Positions 8,172 to 16,226 of a stretch of 58,877 nucleotides of DNA are shown in pieces. The position numbers and the translations under genes are program-made. Positions within the stretch are counted from its first letter, which is position 1; each line of letters begins with the position of its first letter. The notes under the pieces were generated by a model that searched no databases, was not told the origin of the DNA, and was given only the letters and a program-made list of their open reading frames with translations. The stretch covers positions 78,443 to 137,319 of the forward strand of contig JASKKH010000001.1 in assembly GCA_030154265.1 (NCBI GenBank). The letters run 5' to 3'. This stretch comes from Clostridia bacterium (GTDB taxonomy: Bacteria; Bacillota; DSM-521; Neomoorellales; Neomoorellaceae).

Positions 8172-8993
8172 ATGCGTCTTGGTCTAGCCCTGGGAGGTGG
8201 AGGACTTAAGGGAGCAGCCCATATTGGAGTATTAAGGGTCCTAGAGGATAACGGGATAAAACCAGACATAATAGTTGGAACCAGTGCAGGTTCAATAGCA
8301 GCTGTCCTTTATGGAATAGGACTAATACCTGACGACAACCCCCTTTCAATCATGCCGCTTTCTGCTTTAAATTTACAAAATCGCCGTTCCGTGAGAGGGC
8401 TACCCCTCGGGTTATTAAATGGTAATGCTGTTGAAATGATGTTAAAAAAGGTATTAAAAAATCGCAAATTTTCTGATTTAAGCCCTCAAATAGCAACAGT
8501 AGCCTGTGATTTAACAACTGGAGAAACAATCATCTATACAGACGGTAAACCAACCCAAGATTTACCAGCTTACATGGTTATGGGAGGTGATGTGCCTGTT
8601 TGTGAAGCAGTTCGAGCTAGTATTTCAGTTCCTGGCCTTTTTAGCCCCTATACTATAGGTTCTAGACTTCTTGTAGATGGTGGTTTAACAGATAATGTCC
8701 CTGCTGATGTTTGCCGTTTCCTGGGAGCTGATGTTGTTATTGCTGTTGACCTTGGTTACGGCATCCCTAACCGAAACTTCGATCATGTAGGAGAAGTTAT
8801 AATCCAAAGTATAGAAATTATCAGTCAAAGAAATATTGCTCTAACTTTAAACTTATATGCTAATTTAATATTAAGACCTATCAAAAAACCTGTAAGTTCT
8901 TGGGATCCAACCAAGTTCACGGAATTAATAGCTTGGGGCAAGGAAGAAACACAACATAATATGGACCAAATACATCGTCTGTTGGGAAAATGA
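8172..8993 (+). CDS. Patatin-like phospholipase (RssA/NTE type)
   Basis: This is a serine lipid acyl hydrolase with a Ser-Asp dyad. The oxyanion glycine loop LGGGGLKGAAH is at residues 7-17, the nucleophile serine in GTSAG is residue 38, and the catalytic aspartate in the DGG motif is residue 169. The 273-residue length matches the bacterial single-domain family (RssA, YchK). ATG 8172 follows AAAAGGAGG. A membrane phospholipid substrate is likely but unproved. A shared hairpin terminator at 9210-9252 follows it. Confidence 0.9.
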   Translation: MRLGLALGGGGLKGAAHIGVLRVLEDNGIKPDIIVGTSAGSIAAVLYGIGLIPDDNPLSIMPLSALNLQNRRSVRGLPLGLLNGNAVEMMLKKVLKNRKFSDLSPQIATVACDLTTGETIIYTDGKPTQDLPAYMVMGGDVPVCEAVRASISVPGLFSPYTIGSRLLVDGGLTDNVPADVCRFLGADVVIAVDLGYGIPNRNFDHVGEVIIQSIEIISQRNIALTLNLYANLILRPIKKPVSSWDPTKFTELIAWGKEETQHNMDQIHRLLGK

Positions 8994-9305
8994 TAAATTA
9001 TCCCGAGCTCATTAAAGCCCCAACCTTAATTTAAGTTGGGGCTGACTTCAGATTAATTGTTCGGAAAACGACTGAGGAAAGACTGCAAACGGGGGCTTTG
9101 TGGATTCTCGAATATCTATGACGGTGAACCTTGCTCCTCAATTTGACCGTCATGAAGAAAAACTATACAGTCTGATACATCCCGGGTATTTTAGAACCTA
9201 TAAAAAAAGAAGGTAAGTAACATATCAGGTACGACTAATATATACTTACCTTTTATTTTAGGAGTTTTATATTTTAGGTCTTGATTGTTAAAACACCGGC
9301 TTTTC
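8994..9305. other. Intergenic region between convergent patatin and GntR genes
   Basis: It contains two inverted repeats. The first is AGCCCCAAC / GTTGGGGCT at 9016-9042, without a T run. The second is the terminator at 9210-9252. Between them (9055-9180) the sequence is less AT-rich but shows no frame or RNA that I can name. Confidence 0.5.
9210..9252. terminator. Bidirectional terminator between patatin and gntR
   Basis: The 10-bp arms AAGGTAAGTA (9210-9219) and TACTTACCTT (9243-9252) form a long-loop hairpin. T-rich runs follow on the plus strand (TTTATTTTA) and on the minus strand (CTTTTTTTATAG). It is placed to end both convergent genes. Confidence 0.65.
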
Positions 9306-9980
9306 TTATTTATTTTTTAAACCTTCAAAGTAAGCATTAGAAGCATTTTCGATATGTTTCCTGGCCATTTTCTCGGCTTTATCTATATCTCTATTTACTA
9401 TCGCTTCTGCTAATTCCCGGTGTTCCTTAATGTCTTCCTCAACCCGACCAGGGACATTATAACTAACCTTGGTAAAACCAACTATATAATCAACCAAATT
9501 ATTAATTAAATGGTGTAGTCGTGAACTATTAGCAGCCTCATAAATAATTTCATTAAACTTTATATGAAGTCTCTGTAACTGACAACTATCGTTTTCTTTA
9601 TAAGCCTCTTCCATATCATTTACTAAGTCCATTAATTTTACTTGTTGTGTCGGTTTAATATTTTTAGCAGCCAAACGGGCGGCCAGACCTTCCAAAACAG
9701 CCCGGATATTATAAACTTCTCCAGCTTCTTTATCCGACATCCAGGAAACCACCACACCTCTTTTCGGTAGGTGTTCTACTAACCCTTCTATTTCCAGTCT
9801 GCGGATGGCTTCCCGTACAGGAGTACGACTAACTCCAAGCTGTTTAGCTACTTTACGTTCAACTAACCTGGTACCTGGTTCAAGGGCACCAGTAAGGATA
9901 GCTTCACGTAAAGCATAGTAAGCCTCTTCTCGAACAGGCTGGTATTTTTCTGGATTGATAGGTTGAAGAAGGCTTTCCAT
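9306..9980 (-). CDS. GntR family regulator, FCD (FadR-like) subfamily
   Basis: The N-terminal winged helix-turn-helix (about residues 15-80) contains ILTGALEPGTRLVERKVA and LGVSRTPVREAIRRLE, typical of GntR. The C-terminal half (about 95-220) is the all-helical FCD domain that usually binds a metal ion and an organic acid. The conserved FCD histidines are visible in LQRLHIKFNE, EHRELAEAI and ARKHIENA. I choose ATG 9980, since GGGAGGGG lies just upstream, over an in-frame TTG at 9995. A TGGTATACCA palindrome just upstream suggests autoregulation. The effector is unknown. The neighbouring selD gene is on the same strand and upstream. Confidence 0.9.
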   Translation of the reverse strand: MESLLQPINPEKYQPVREEAYYALREAILTGALEPGTRLVERKVAKQLGVSRTPVREAIRRLEIEGLVEHLPKRGVVVSWMSDKEAGEVYNIRAVLEGLAARLAAKNIKPTQQVKLMDLVNDMEEAYKENDSCQLQRLHIKFNEIIYEAANSSRLHHLINNLVDYIVGFTKVSYNVPGRVEEDIKEHRELAEAIVNRDIDKAEKMARKHIENASNAYFEGLKNK

Positions 9981-10019
9981 TAAGTCCCCTCCCAATAAAT
10001 CTGAAGAACACTTTAATTT

Positions 10020-10066
10020 TGGTATACCATTAAATTTAAGTTAGCAGATTATGTTGATAATTACAA
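10020..10066 (-). promoter_or_regulatory. Predicted gntR promoter with TGGTATACCA operator
   Basis: On the minus strand, TTGTAA (10066-10061) and TAACTT (10043-10038) are 17 bases apart. The perfect palindrome TGGTATACCA (10020-10029) follows at about the transcription start. FCD-type GntR proteins commonly bind palindromes of the form TGGTNNNACCA, so the GntR protein 40 bases downstream is the obvious candidate to bind here. Confidence 0.5.
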
Positions 10067-10154
10067 GTTATATTTAAAAAAAATACCTGCCATATCCTTC
10101 CTTAATCGAGTTTGAGAGTATACTATAATAAAATAGCAGTGACATCAGTCACCG

Positions 10155-11207
10155 CTATTTCACTTCTATTTTTCCAGTACCCTCTATAACTTCACCAATA
10201 ACACTAGCTTCTGTAACTCCCCGTTTCTCTAAAGTCAGCATAAGTTTTTCGGTTTTGGCCTCTTCAACAGCTATTAATAATCCCCCTGAAGTTTGTGGAT
10301 CATAGAAAACACTTGTCAGGGACTTATCTATACCTGTATTTACATTTACTTCTCCTTCAGTATAAGACTGATTTCTATAGGCTCCTCCAGGTATTAATCC
10401 CATAGATGCAAATTCCAAAGAATAAGGTAAAACAGGAACATCTTTAGCATAGATAATCAAATTAACATGACTCCCCTGAGCCATCTCCAGGCCATGGCCT
10501 AAGAGGCCAAAACCCGTTATATCTGTACAACTATGTACGCCAATCTCAATCATAGCTGCAGCTGCTTCCTTATTTAGAGTTGCCATTAATCGGCTAACCT
10601 CTACCTCTATATCATGAGTTGCCATCTCAGCTTTTATGGCAGTACATATAATTCCTGTACCCAGAGGTTTAGTTAAAATTAACTTATCTCCAGGCTTAGC
10701 TCCGGAATTAGTGATTACTTTTTTAGGGTTAACCGTACCAGTTACTGCTAATCCATATTTAGGCTCATTATCTTCAATGCTATGTCCACCAACAAGAACA
10801 GCACCTGCCTCTAAAACCTTATCGGCCCCACCACGTAAAATATCACTAAGAATAGTAATATCAAGTTTTTTACTTGGAAAAGCAACTATATTCATAGCTG
10901 TTACCGGATGCCCACCCATAGCATAGACATCACTTAAAGCATTTGCTGCTGCAATTTGGCCAAAAAGATAAGGATTATCAACAATAGGGGTAAAAAAGTC
11001 AACTGTTTGGATAATTGCCATATTTTCTGAAAGTTGATAAACACCAGCATCATCAACAGTATTCATGCCAACCAGTAAATTATCATCTTGTATTCTTGGT
11101 AAGCAATGTAGAACTTGATTAAGGATCCCCGGACCCATTTTTGCTGCTCATCCTGATGCGCTTGACATTTGAGTTAGTCGGCAAACCTTTTCTTTAAAAT
11201 CTGACAT
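10155..11207 (-). CDS. selD: Selenide, water dikinase, selenocysteine-containing
   Basis: SelD makes selenophosphate from selenide and ATP, the selenium donor for selenocysteine and selenouridine. The gene must be read through an in-frame TGA at 11148-11150. The true start is ATG 11207, after GGGGGGAGGG, and gives MSDFKEKVCRLTQ..., then SASG-Sec-AAKMGPG. Selenocysteine is residue 20, at the position where the E. coli enzyme has catalytic Cys17, and the essential lysine follows as residue 23. The ATP-binding DDAGVYQL and GGHSIEDNEPKYGLAVTG motifs are present. The total of 350 residues fits the family. Reading only from the ATG after the TGA would lose the active site. Confidence 0.95.
11115..11150 (-). 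promoter_or_regulatory. Selenocysteine UGA codon with candidate bacterial SECIS
   Basis: The in-frame TGA (11148-11150) is followed within 12 bases by a GC-rich segment, GGGTCCGGGGATCC, that can form a short stem (GGGTC/GATCC) with a small G-containing loop. Bacterial SECIS elements lie in this position, just 3' of the UGA. The exact fold needs prediction. Confidence 0.55.
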
Positions 11208-11305
11208 TTTTTCCCTCCCCCCATTAATTATATTTTCAATACCTATATTAAGATTTCCTTGTATTATTATCTTATCTCAAACATATTAGTTTAATAATAA
11301 AAAAT

Positions 11306-11355
11306 AAAAGCCAGACACTCCCGTAATAAGTCAACTAAAGGGCCCTGGCTTTTTT
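11306..11355. terminator. Terminator after mltG
   Basis: The arms AAAAGCCAG and CTGGCTTTT enclose a 32-base loop. T-rich sequence follows on the minus strand (CTTTTATTTTTTA), ending mltG, and also on the plus strand (CTTTTTTC). Confidence 0.65.
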
Positions 11356-11369
11356 CAATCTAATCTAAT

Positions 11370-12413
11370 TCAATTTTGATAACGTGCAGTAGCCTGATTA
11401 TGTTCACTCAAGGTACGACTAAAATAATGGGTACCGTCTGGTTTGGCAGTAAAGTAAAGATAATCAGTTTCTTCAGGTTCTAAAGCAGCCATTAAAGAAG
11501 CTCGTCCAGGATTAGAAATCGGTCCAGGCGGTAGGCCATAGACCTTATAAGTATTATATGGTGATTCAATCTCTAAATCATCATATGTTAATACAGGCTT
11601 CGTTTCCGGTAATAAATATTCTACTGTAGCACAAGATCTTAATTTCATACCTCTTTTAAGACGATTGACAAAAACACCGGCAATTTTGGCACGCTCAGCA
11701 TCGACCTTGGCCTCTCTTTCAACTATAGAAGCTAAAATTACTATTTCTCTAATGCTATAATTTGCGACTGGATTTTTCCCCTTACTAATTTCCTCATACA
11801 CTTGTTCAAAACGTCCTAGCATCATTTCAATAATCTTTTCAGGAGTAGTATCTTTAGCTACTATATATGTATCAGGAAATAAAAATCCCTCAAGATAGTT
11901 AGGCCCCTGAGGTATGCCTTGTAAAAAATCAAATGAGTATTCTTTTGAGGTAGCTTCTAAAAAAGCCTCTTTTTTAACAATATCTTTCTTTTCTAAAAGC
12001 TCAGCAATTTGTTTAATAGTATAACCCTCAGGCACAGTAAATTTTATCTGTTCAATATTACCTTTAGCAAGCAAATTAACTATTTCTGGAAGTGTTAAAT
12101 CAGGAGTTATTATATAGTTACCTGGTTTTAACTCTTTATCCTTACCCATAGCTACCGTCAGTAGTCGAAATATAAGAGGATTTCGTACTATCCCTTTTTG
12201 AGTTAGATAGTCAGCTATATATGCAGTACTAGCGCCTGGAGGTATAGTTATCTCTACTGTTGAATTCTTGGAAATCGAAGGATAATACACAAGGTTTTTA
12301 AGAAATATTGTAGATATAAATAAAAATATTAAGACTACTAATGTTAAACTCCTAAAATATGAACGTCTCCCCTTACTTTTTAACTCACGCGTTTTTCCGA
12401 TTATTTCCCCCAT
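11370..12413 (-). CDS. mltG: Endolytic murein transglycosylase
   Basis: MltG (YceG-like) cuts nascent glycan strands at the membrane and so sets peptidoglycan chain length. One transmembrane segment is near residues 22-42, a LysM-like subdomain is around residues 50-110, and the catalytic domain contains YLEGFLFPDTY and ASIVEREA (catalytic glutamate region). SNPGRASLMAALEP and YLYFTAKPDGTHYFS are typical C-terminal motifs. The length of 347 residues fits. In Bacillus it also follows the alaS-yrzL-ruvX-yrzB cluster, as here, with a VanW gene between. Confidence 0.95.
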   Translation of the reverse strand: MGEIIGKTRELKSKGRRSYFRSLTLVVLIFLFISTIFLKNLVYYPSISKNSTVEITIPPGASTAYIADYLTQKGIVRNPLIFRLLTVAMGKDKELKPGNYIITPDLTLPEIVNLLAKGNIEQIKFTVPEGYTIKQIAELLEKKDIVKKEAFLEATSKEYSFDFLQGIPQGPNYLEGFLFPDTYIVAKDTTPEKIIEMMLGRFEQVYEEISKGKNPVANYSIREIVILASIVEREAKVDAERAKIAGVFVNRLKRGMKLRSCATVEYLLPETKPVLTYDDLEIESPYNTYKVYGLPPGPISNPGRASLMAALEPEETDYLYFTAKPDGTHYFSRTLSEHNQATARYQN

Positions 12414-12488
12414 TTTTCTCTCCCAATGCGTTTTTTACATTATATCAATTGGATAGCTTATTGAGCAACAATTAGTACCTGTAAGTAT

Positions 12489-13796
12489 TTAAATATTGCT
12501 CTTACGTCCACGAAAAATGGTACTCGGTATTGGTGGGTAAAAATCTTTTGAAACAAATTCCTTATACTCTTCATTGTTTTTATGAATAATTCTTACAACT
12601 TCAGTACGATAGCCATTTTGTCCTCTACTTTTAATTTCGACACGTTCAGGATCCCAGTCAGGTTTCCATACAATTTTTTCTGGGGGCGGTACTTTTTCAA
12701 TTATTCTGCTAATTACCTCAGCATAAGGTGCTTCTTCTGAAGAATAGAAACTTACAGTTAATTTATTATTTTCAATACTTGTTTTAATCCAATACCAATA
12801 CGGATTATCATTTCTAATTTTAAGGTCAATAAGACCATAAGCTACTGTGGCATCCCTTCCCAGAGGTACATAACTTATTGCCAATCCATGGGGCTGGCGT
12901 TCAACAATAGTCAGACCAGCAATAAGAGCAGCGTTATAAAAAGTTGAAGCTAACTGGCAAACCCCTCCACCGACTCCGGACACAAACCTTTGATTTTCAA
13001 TTACTATAGCTTCACGATAACCTGTTTCAAGGCTCCGGGGCCCTACCCTTTCATTAAAAGAAAGTACTTCCCCAGGCTTTAACCAAATTCCATCGAGAGC
13101 AGAAGCTGCCAAACGAATATTATGAGTTCGATTTTTATTGGCTGAATTAAAAAACGTTGTATATTTCCCTGTTAATTTTGTAATTTTACGGGCTTTAATT
13201 TCTTCAGTTGTTATCTTTGGCTTAATTCTGTTTAGAGGAACATCTATTATCTTAACATTGATATCATTTTTTAAGTTTGATATCAAGGTATTAGTATCCA
13301 CCTGCCATCCATCCTGCCCGGGTTTTATATGGGGTTTACCTTCACTATCTAACTCCATTTGAGCGTTTATTGGCTTCTTATATACCCTACCTAATTTTTG
13401 TAATTCTTTTTTGAGTTTTTCCTGTTGCAAATTCCATGAAAAATTTAATTCATGCGTACCAGAAAAAAACTGATGTAGACGTTCTAAAATATCACCTTTA
13501 CGGCCCACTGCATAAGCTTTATCCAATGTTTTTTCATAATCTATTGTTAATCCTAAGTCCTTAAAGGTTGTAGATATCATATTTTTTCCCAAACGCAAGC
13601 TAAATTGTCTATCTTCTATTTCCCTACTTAGACGGGATAATACTTCTCTCGCTTCATTTACTTCCAAACCACTTAATGAGTGATTGTAAACAGTTACCCC
13701 CGGTAAAATGCGGTTGGTATAATAAGTTCCTGCCAATGCCAGACTAACCAAAAATAGTAGGAATGTTAAAACTGCAACCATTTTCCATCTCACCAT
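12489..13796 (-). CDS. VanW family protein with peptidoglycan-binding-like and G5-like parts
   Basis: A membrane anchor at the N-terminus precedes a putative peptidoglycan-binding_4 type region (about residues 40-220) and a VanW domain. The VanW domain includes LSFNERVGPRSLETGYREA, VGGGVCQLASTFYNAALIAG and ERQPHGLAISYVPLGRDATV. The C-terminal 60 residues resemble a G5 domain. Function in the cell envelope is likely, but the molecular activity of VanW is unknown. I prefer ATG 13796 (MVRWKMVAV), which has GGGAGTGAG upstream and begins right at the signal anchor. An in-frame TTG at 13847 lacks a ribosome site. Confidence 0.88.
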   Translation of the reverse strand: MVRWKMVAVLTFLLFLVSLALAGTYYTNRILPGVTVYNHSLSGLEVNEAREVLSRLSREIEDRQFSLRLGKNMISTTFKDLGLTIDYEKTLDKAYAVGRKGDILERLHQFFSGTHELNFSWNLQQEKLKKELQKLGRVYKKPINAQMELDSEGKPHIKPGQDGWQVDTNTLISNLKNDINVKIIDVPLNRIKPKITTEEIKARKITKLTGKYTTFFNSANKNRTHNIRLAASALDGIWLKPGEVLSFNERVGPRSLETGYREAIVIENQRFVSGVGGGVCQLASTFYNAALIAGLTIVERQPHGLAISYVPLGRDATVAYGLIDLKIRNDNPYWYWIKTSIENNKLTVSFYSSEEAPYAEVISRIIEKVPPPEKIVWKPDWDPERVEIKSRGQNGYRTEVVRIIHKNNEEYKEFVSKDFYPPIPSTIFRGRKSNI

Positions 13797-13875
13797 GAGA
13801 GGTAACTCACTCCCAAAAAATCTTTTGAGATATAAATATGCCCTCAAATGGTCAGTTAATACAAGGTAAGCATAG

Positions 13876-13907
13876 GAAAGCCTGTCAGTTTCAAACTGAC
13901 AGGCTTC
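13876..13907. terminator. Terminator after the DUF1292 gene
   Basis: A near-perfect 14-bp stem, AAGCCTGTCAGTTT / AAACTGACAGGCTT, with almost no loop, lies just past the yrzB-like stop. The T-rich tail on either side is short, so efficiency is uncertain. Confidence 0.6.
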
Positions 13908-13933
13908 CTGTTTAATTCCATATTCAGTTCTTC

Positions 13934-14212
13934 CTACTCTTCCTCATCTTCAAGTTCTTCGTCTATTGCCTCTTCCCAAGCCTTAACTACCCGTTGCCAT
14001 TCTTCTTCGTCTTCAATCTCAGCAAGTACTTCTTGACGATTTTCATCCAATTCAACCCTTAAAACAATGGCTTCGCCATTAAATTTTTCTTCTTCGGCTG
14101 GAATTAAAATCGCATAATCGTTTTCTTCCAAACTTAGAACATCAACAACAGTAAACTCGTGTTCATGACCTTCCTCATCTGTTAGAACAATATTCATCTC
14201 TTGATCGGCCAT
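13934..14212 (-). CDS. yrzB: DUF1292 (YrzB-like) acidic protein
   Basis: This 92-residue, very acidic protein carries the DUF1292 pattern IVLTDEEGHEHEFTVVDVL followed by YAILIPAEEE. No biochemical role is known. I place the start at ATG 14212, behind AGAGGTGA; a longer frame to 14272 overlaps ruvX and lacks a site. Its place after ruvX matches the alaS-ireB-ruvX-yrzB order of Firmicutes, which supports the family call. Confidence 0.88.
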   Translation of the reverse strand: MADQEMNIVLTDEEGHEHEFTVVDVLSLEENDYAILIPAEEEKFNGEAIVLRVELDENRQEVLAEIEDEEEWQRVVKAWEEAIDEELEDEEE

Positions 14213-14255
14213 GAATGTCACCTCTTTTCCAAAGATATAGTTATCATACCCTATT

Positions 14256-14666
14256 TCACCTGTTTCGGTCAAGGAAACCTTGTAATATATAGGTTGCTGC
14301 GACCTGATCGATAACCTTTTTACGGCGTTTACGGGATAAGTCTCCTTCTAAAAGTAATTTATTAGCAGCCACAGTAGTTAATCTTTCATCATAAAAATGT
14401 ATTGGTAATCCCAGTTCGTCTTTTATTAGAGCCGAAAAGTTTTGAACCATATCAGCCGTTGGCCCCATGGTACCATTCATATTACGCGGCAACCCTATTA
14501 CTACTTGTTCTACCTCATATTGTTCTACATAATTTTTAAGAGCAGTCAAATCAGCTTTTTTATTGCGGCGTTTTATAGTTGTTATCCCCTGCGCCGTTAA
14601 CCCCAAAGGGTCACTAATTGCTACCCCGATAGTTTTAGTCCCTACATCCAAACCCATAATTCTCAT
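14256..14666 (-). CDS. ruvX: RuvX/YqgF Holliday junction resolvase-like protein
   Basis: This is an RNase H-fold nuclease. The first acidic motif is [17 protein letters not shown] near the N-terminus, GLPRNMNG marks the middle, and [12 protein letters not shown] carries the second acidic residues. The 136-residue length is normal. ATG 14666 follows AAAGGTGATCTA. It shares its first base with the stop of the aldo/keto reductase gene (TAATG), so the two are translationally coupled. The family is linked to 16S rRNA 5' processing and to junction resolution; which applies here is not clear from sequence. Confidence 0.93.
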   Translation of the reverse strand: MRIMGLDVGTKTIGVAISDPLGLTAQGITTIKRRNKKADLTALKNYVEQYEVEQVVIGLPRNMNGTMGPTADMVQNFSALIKDELGLPIHFYDERLTTVAANKLLLEGDLSRKRRKKVIDQVAATYILQGFLDRNR

Positions 14667-15613
14667 TAGATCACCTTTATACAAAAATCACGGCAAACCC
14701 CAGCACAATAACCACATAATATACATGTCTCAGGATCTACTATTGCTCTATTTTCTATTAATCGTAATGCACCTTGAGGACAACGACGAACACAATTTCC
14801 GCAGCCTGTACACCATTCTTCAATTATTAATCTTCTCTTTTTTCTTTTTACTTGATTTAGTTTTTCTTGAGCAGGTTGTCTACCTGAAAACCATGCAACA
14901 TTAACTTCTACTTCGGTTAGAGTCTGCATTCCTACAGCTACAGCATCAATTACCGGTGTAGCCATAACAAATTGCAAGGCTTTTTTCGCTTCCGAGACCA
15001 AATGGCCACCACCTAAGGCTTTCATTGCATAAATACCCTTACCATTATTATGAGCAATCTTAATAGCTGCTAACATATCTTCCCGACTGCCATCTAAAAT
15101 CCCTATTCCGCCCTGGTTATAAATAGGGTGAATAATATCTATTTCAGGCATGGTTCCGGCAACCCGTACAGCTTCTACAGCATGAGTTGAAATTCCTACC
15201 GCCCGAACCGAACCTCGTTGTTTAGCCTCAAGTAGATAATCCAAAGCAGGTCTATGACCGGCTAAGGTTAAAGCCGTTTCTTGTTCATGAAGTAAAAAAA
15301 TATCTATAACATCACGATCCAGTTCCCGACGAGCTTCCTCTAAGCTCAAGGCCATGCCTTCCGCTGTATAATCATAAGATTTGGTAGTAACTACTACCTC
15401 TTTGGCCCATCCTTTTAAAGCTTCCCGAATATATGGGTAGTTATTATAAGCCTTAGCAGTATCAATAAAATTTACGCCTAATTCTAAGGCATGACGAATA
15501 AGAGCTGCTCCTTTTGATATACTAAGACCCGCTTGAAGCGGGCCTATAGTTAGCGATCCGAAACATAAGCGGGATACAGTTATCCCGCTCCTTCCCAATT
15601 TTCTATATTGCAA
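14666..15613 (-). CDS. Aldo/keto reductase with C-terminal two-cluster ferredoxin domain
   Basis: The N-terminal 260 residues form an aldo/keto reductase barrel ([18 protein letters not shown], then [11 protein letters not shown] with catalytic Asp and Tyr, and TKSYDY in place of the usual lysine motif). The C-terminal 50 residues carry two [4Fe-4S] motifs, [12 protein letters not shown] and [11 protein letters not shown]. Such fusions occur in anaerobes and may couple NAD(P)H or ferredoxin to substrate reduction. The substrate is unknown. It is inserted in the conserved alaS-ireB-ruvX cluster and overlaps ruvX by one base. Confidence 0.85.
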   Translation of the reverse strand: MQYRKLGRSGITVSRLCFGSLTIGPLQAGLSISKGAALIRHALELGVNFIDTAKAYNNYPYIREALKGWAKEVVVTTKSYDYTAEGMALSLEEARRELDRDVIDIFLLHEQETALTLAGHRPALDYLLEAKQRGSVRAVGISTHAVEAVRVAGTMPEIDIIHPIYNQGGIGILDGSREDMLAAIKIAHNNGKGIYAMKALGGGHLVSEAKKALQFVMATPVIDAVAVGMQTLTEVEVNVAWFSGRQPAQEKLNQVKRKKRRLIIEEWCTGCGNCVRRCPQGALRLIENRAIVDPETCILCGYCAGVCRDFCIKVI

Positions 15614-15631
15614 TTAATAATTTAACCTCCG

Positions 15632-15925
15632 CTACCTAAGTTCTTGCAGCTTATTTTCCCAGTATTCCAGTTTTGCTGCCTTATGATTTAAGATTTTTTG
15701 ATCCATATCTGTAAAGAACCCCCCTTCGGCCCTTTTACGTGCTTCCTCTAATTGAACCTTCATAATTTCCAAGCTGCGCTGGTACAACTGTAAGGCATAA
15801 TTAGCTCTCTCCTGTTCATGCCGCCAACCGTTTCTCCAATCACGTATAGCCGCCTTCAATAAGTCAAAAAACTTATCACACTCACTATGAAGGTCAATCT
15901 TTAGGTCCACATCACTCAGGGCCAT
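15632..15925 (-). CDS. Hypothetical 97-residue helical protein
   Basis: I do not recognise this protein. It is soluble and strongly charged, and it reads as mostly helix, possibly coiled coil (residues 40-95). It has no cysteine motif beyond a single C and no signal peptide. ATG 15925 follows AAGGAGGAA, a strong site, so it is probably expressed. It lies 18 bases from the aldo/keto reductase start and 25 bases after ireB, within one apparent operon from alaS to yrzB. Confidence 0.65.
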   Translation of the reverse strand: MALSDVDLKIDLHSECDKFFDLLKAAIRDWRNGWRHEQERANYALQLYQRSLEIMKVQLEEARKRAEGGFFTDMDQKILNHKAAKLEYWENKLQELR

Positions 15926-15950
15926 GGGAAATTCCTCCTTTATTAAATTT

Positions 15951-16202
15951 TTATGTTAAATAACTATTCAGTAACTCTTCAAGAATTTCATCCCTTTCAA
16001 CCTTTCTAATTAAGTTACGAGCACCCTTATAACTTGTAATATATGCTGGATCTCCTGATAAAAGATAGCCTATTAGCTGGTTAGTACAATCATATCCCTT
16101 TTCTGTTAAAGCCGCTTTAACTTCAGTTAGTACTTCCCTTACCCGTAGCTTTTCCTCCTTTTCAACTTTAAACATCATTGTTTCCTGCAAGTCCCCTGAC
16201 AT
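15951..16202 (-). CDS. ireB: IreB family regulatory phosphoprotein (YrzL, DUF965)
   Basis: The 83 residues match the DUF965/IreB family, with TMMFKVEKEEKLRVREVL, LTEKGYDCTNQLIGYLLSGDPAYIT and GARNLIRKVERDEILEELL. In enterococci IreB is a substrate of the Ser/Thr kinase IreK and affects cephalosporin resistance; the role here is not known. The N-terminal threonine pair region (ETMMF) is shorter than in Enterococcus. Its position directly after alaS is conserved across Firmicutes. Confidence 0.92.
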   Translation of the reverse strand: MSGDLQETMMFKVEKEEKLRVREVLTEVKAALTEKGYDCTNQLIGYLLSGDPAYITSYKGARNLIRKVERDEILEELLNSYLT

Positions 16203-16226
16203 TTTCCTATCCCCCCTTGCAGTTAT

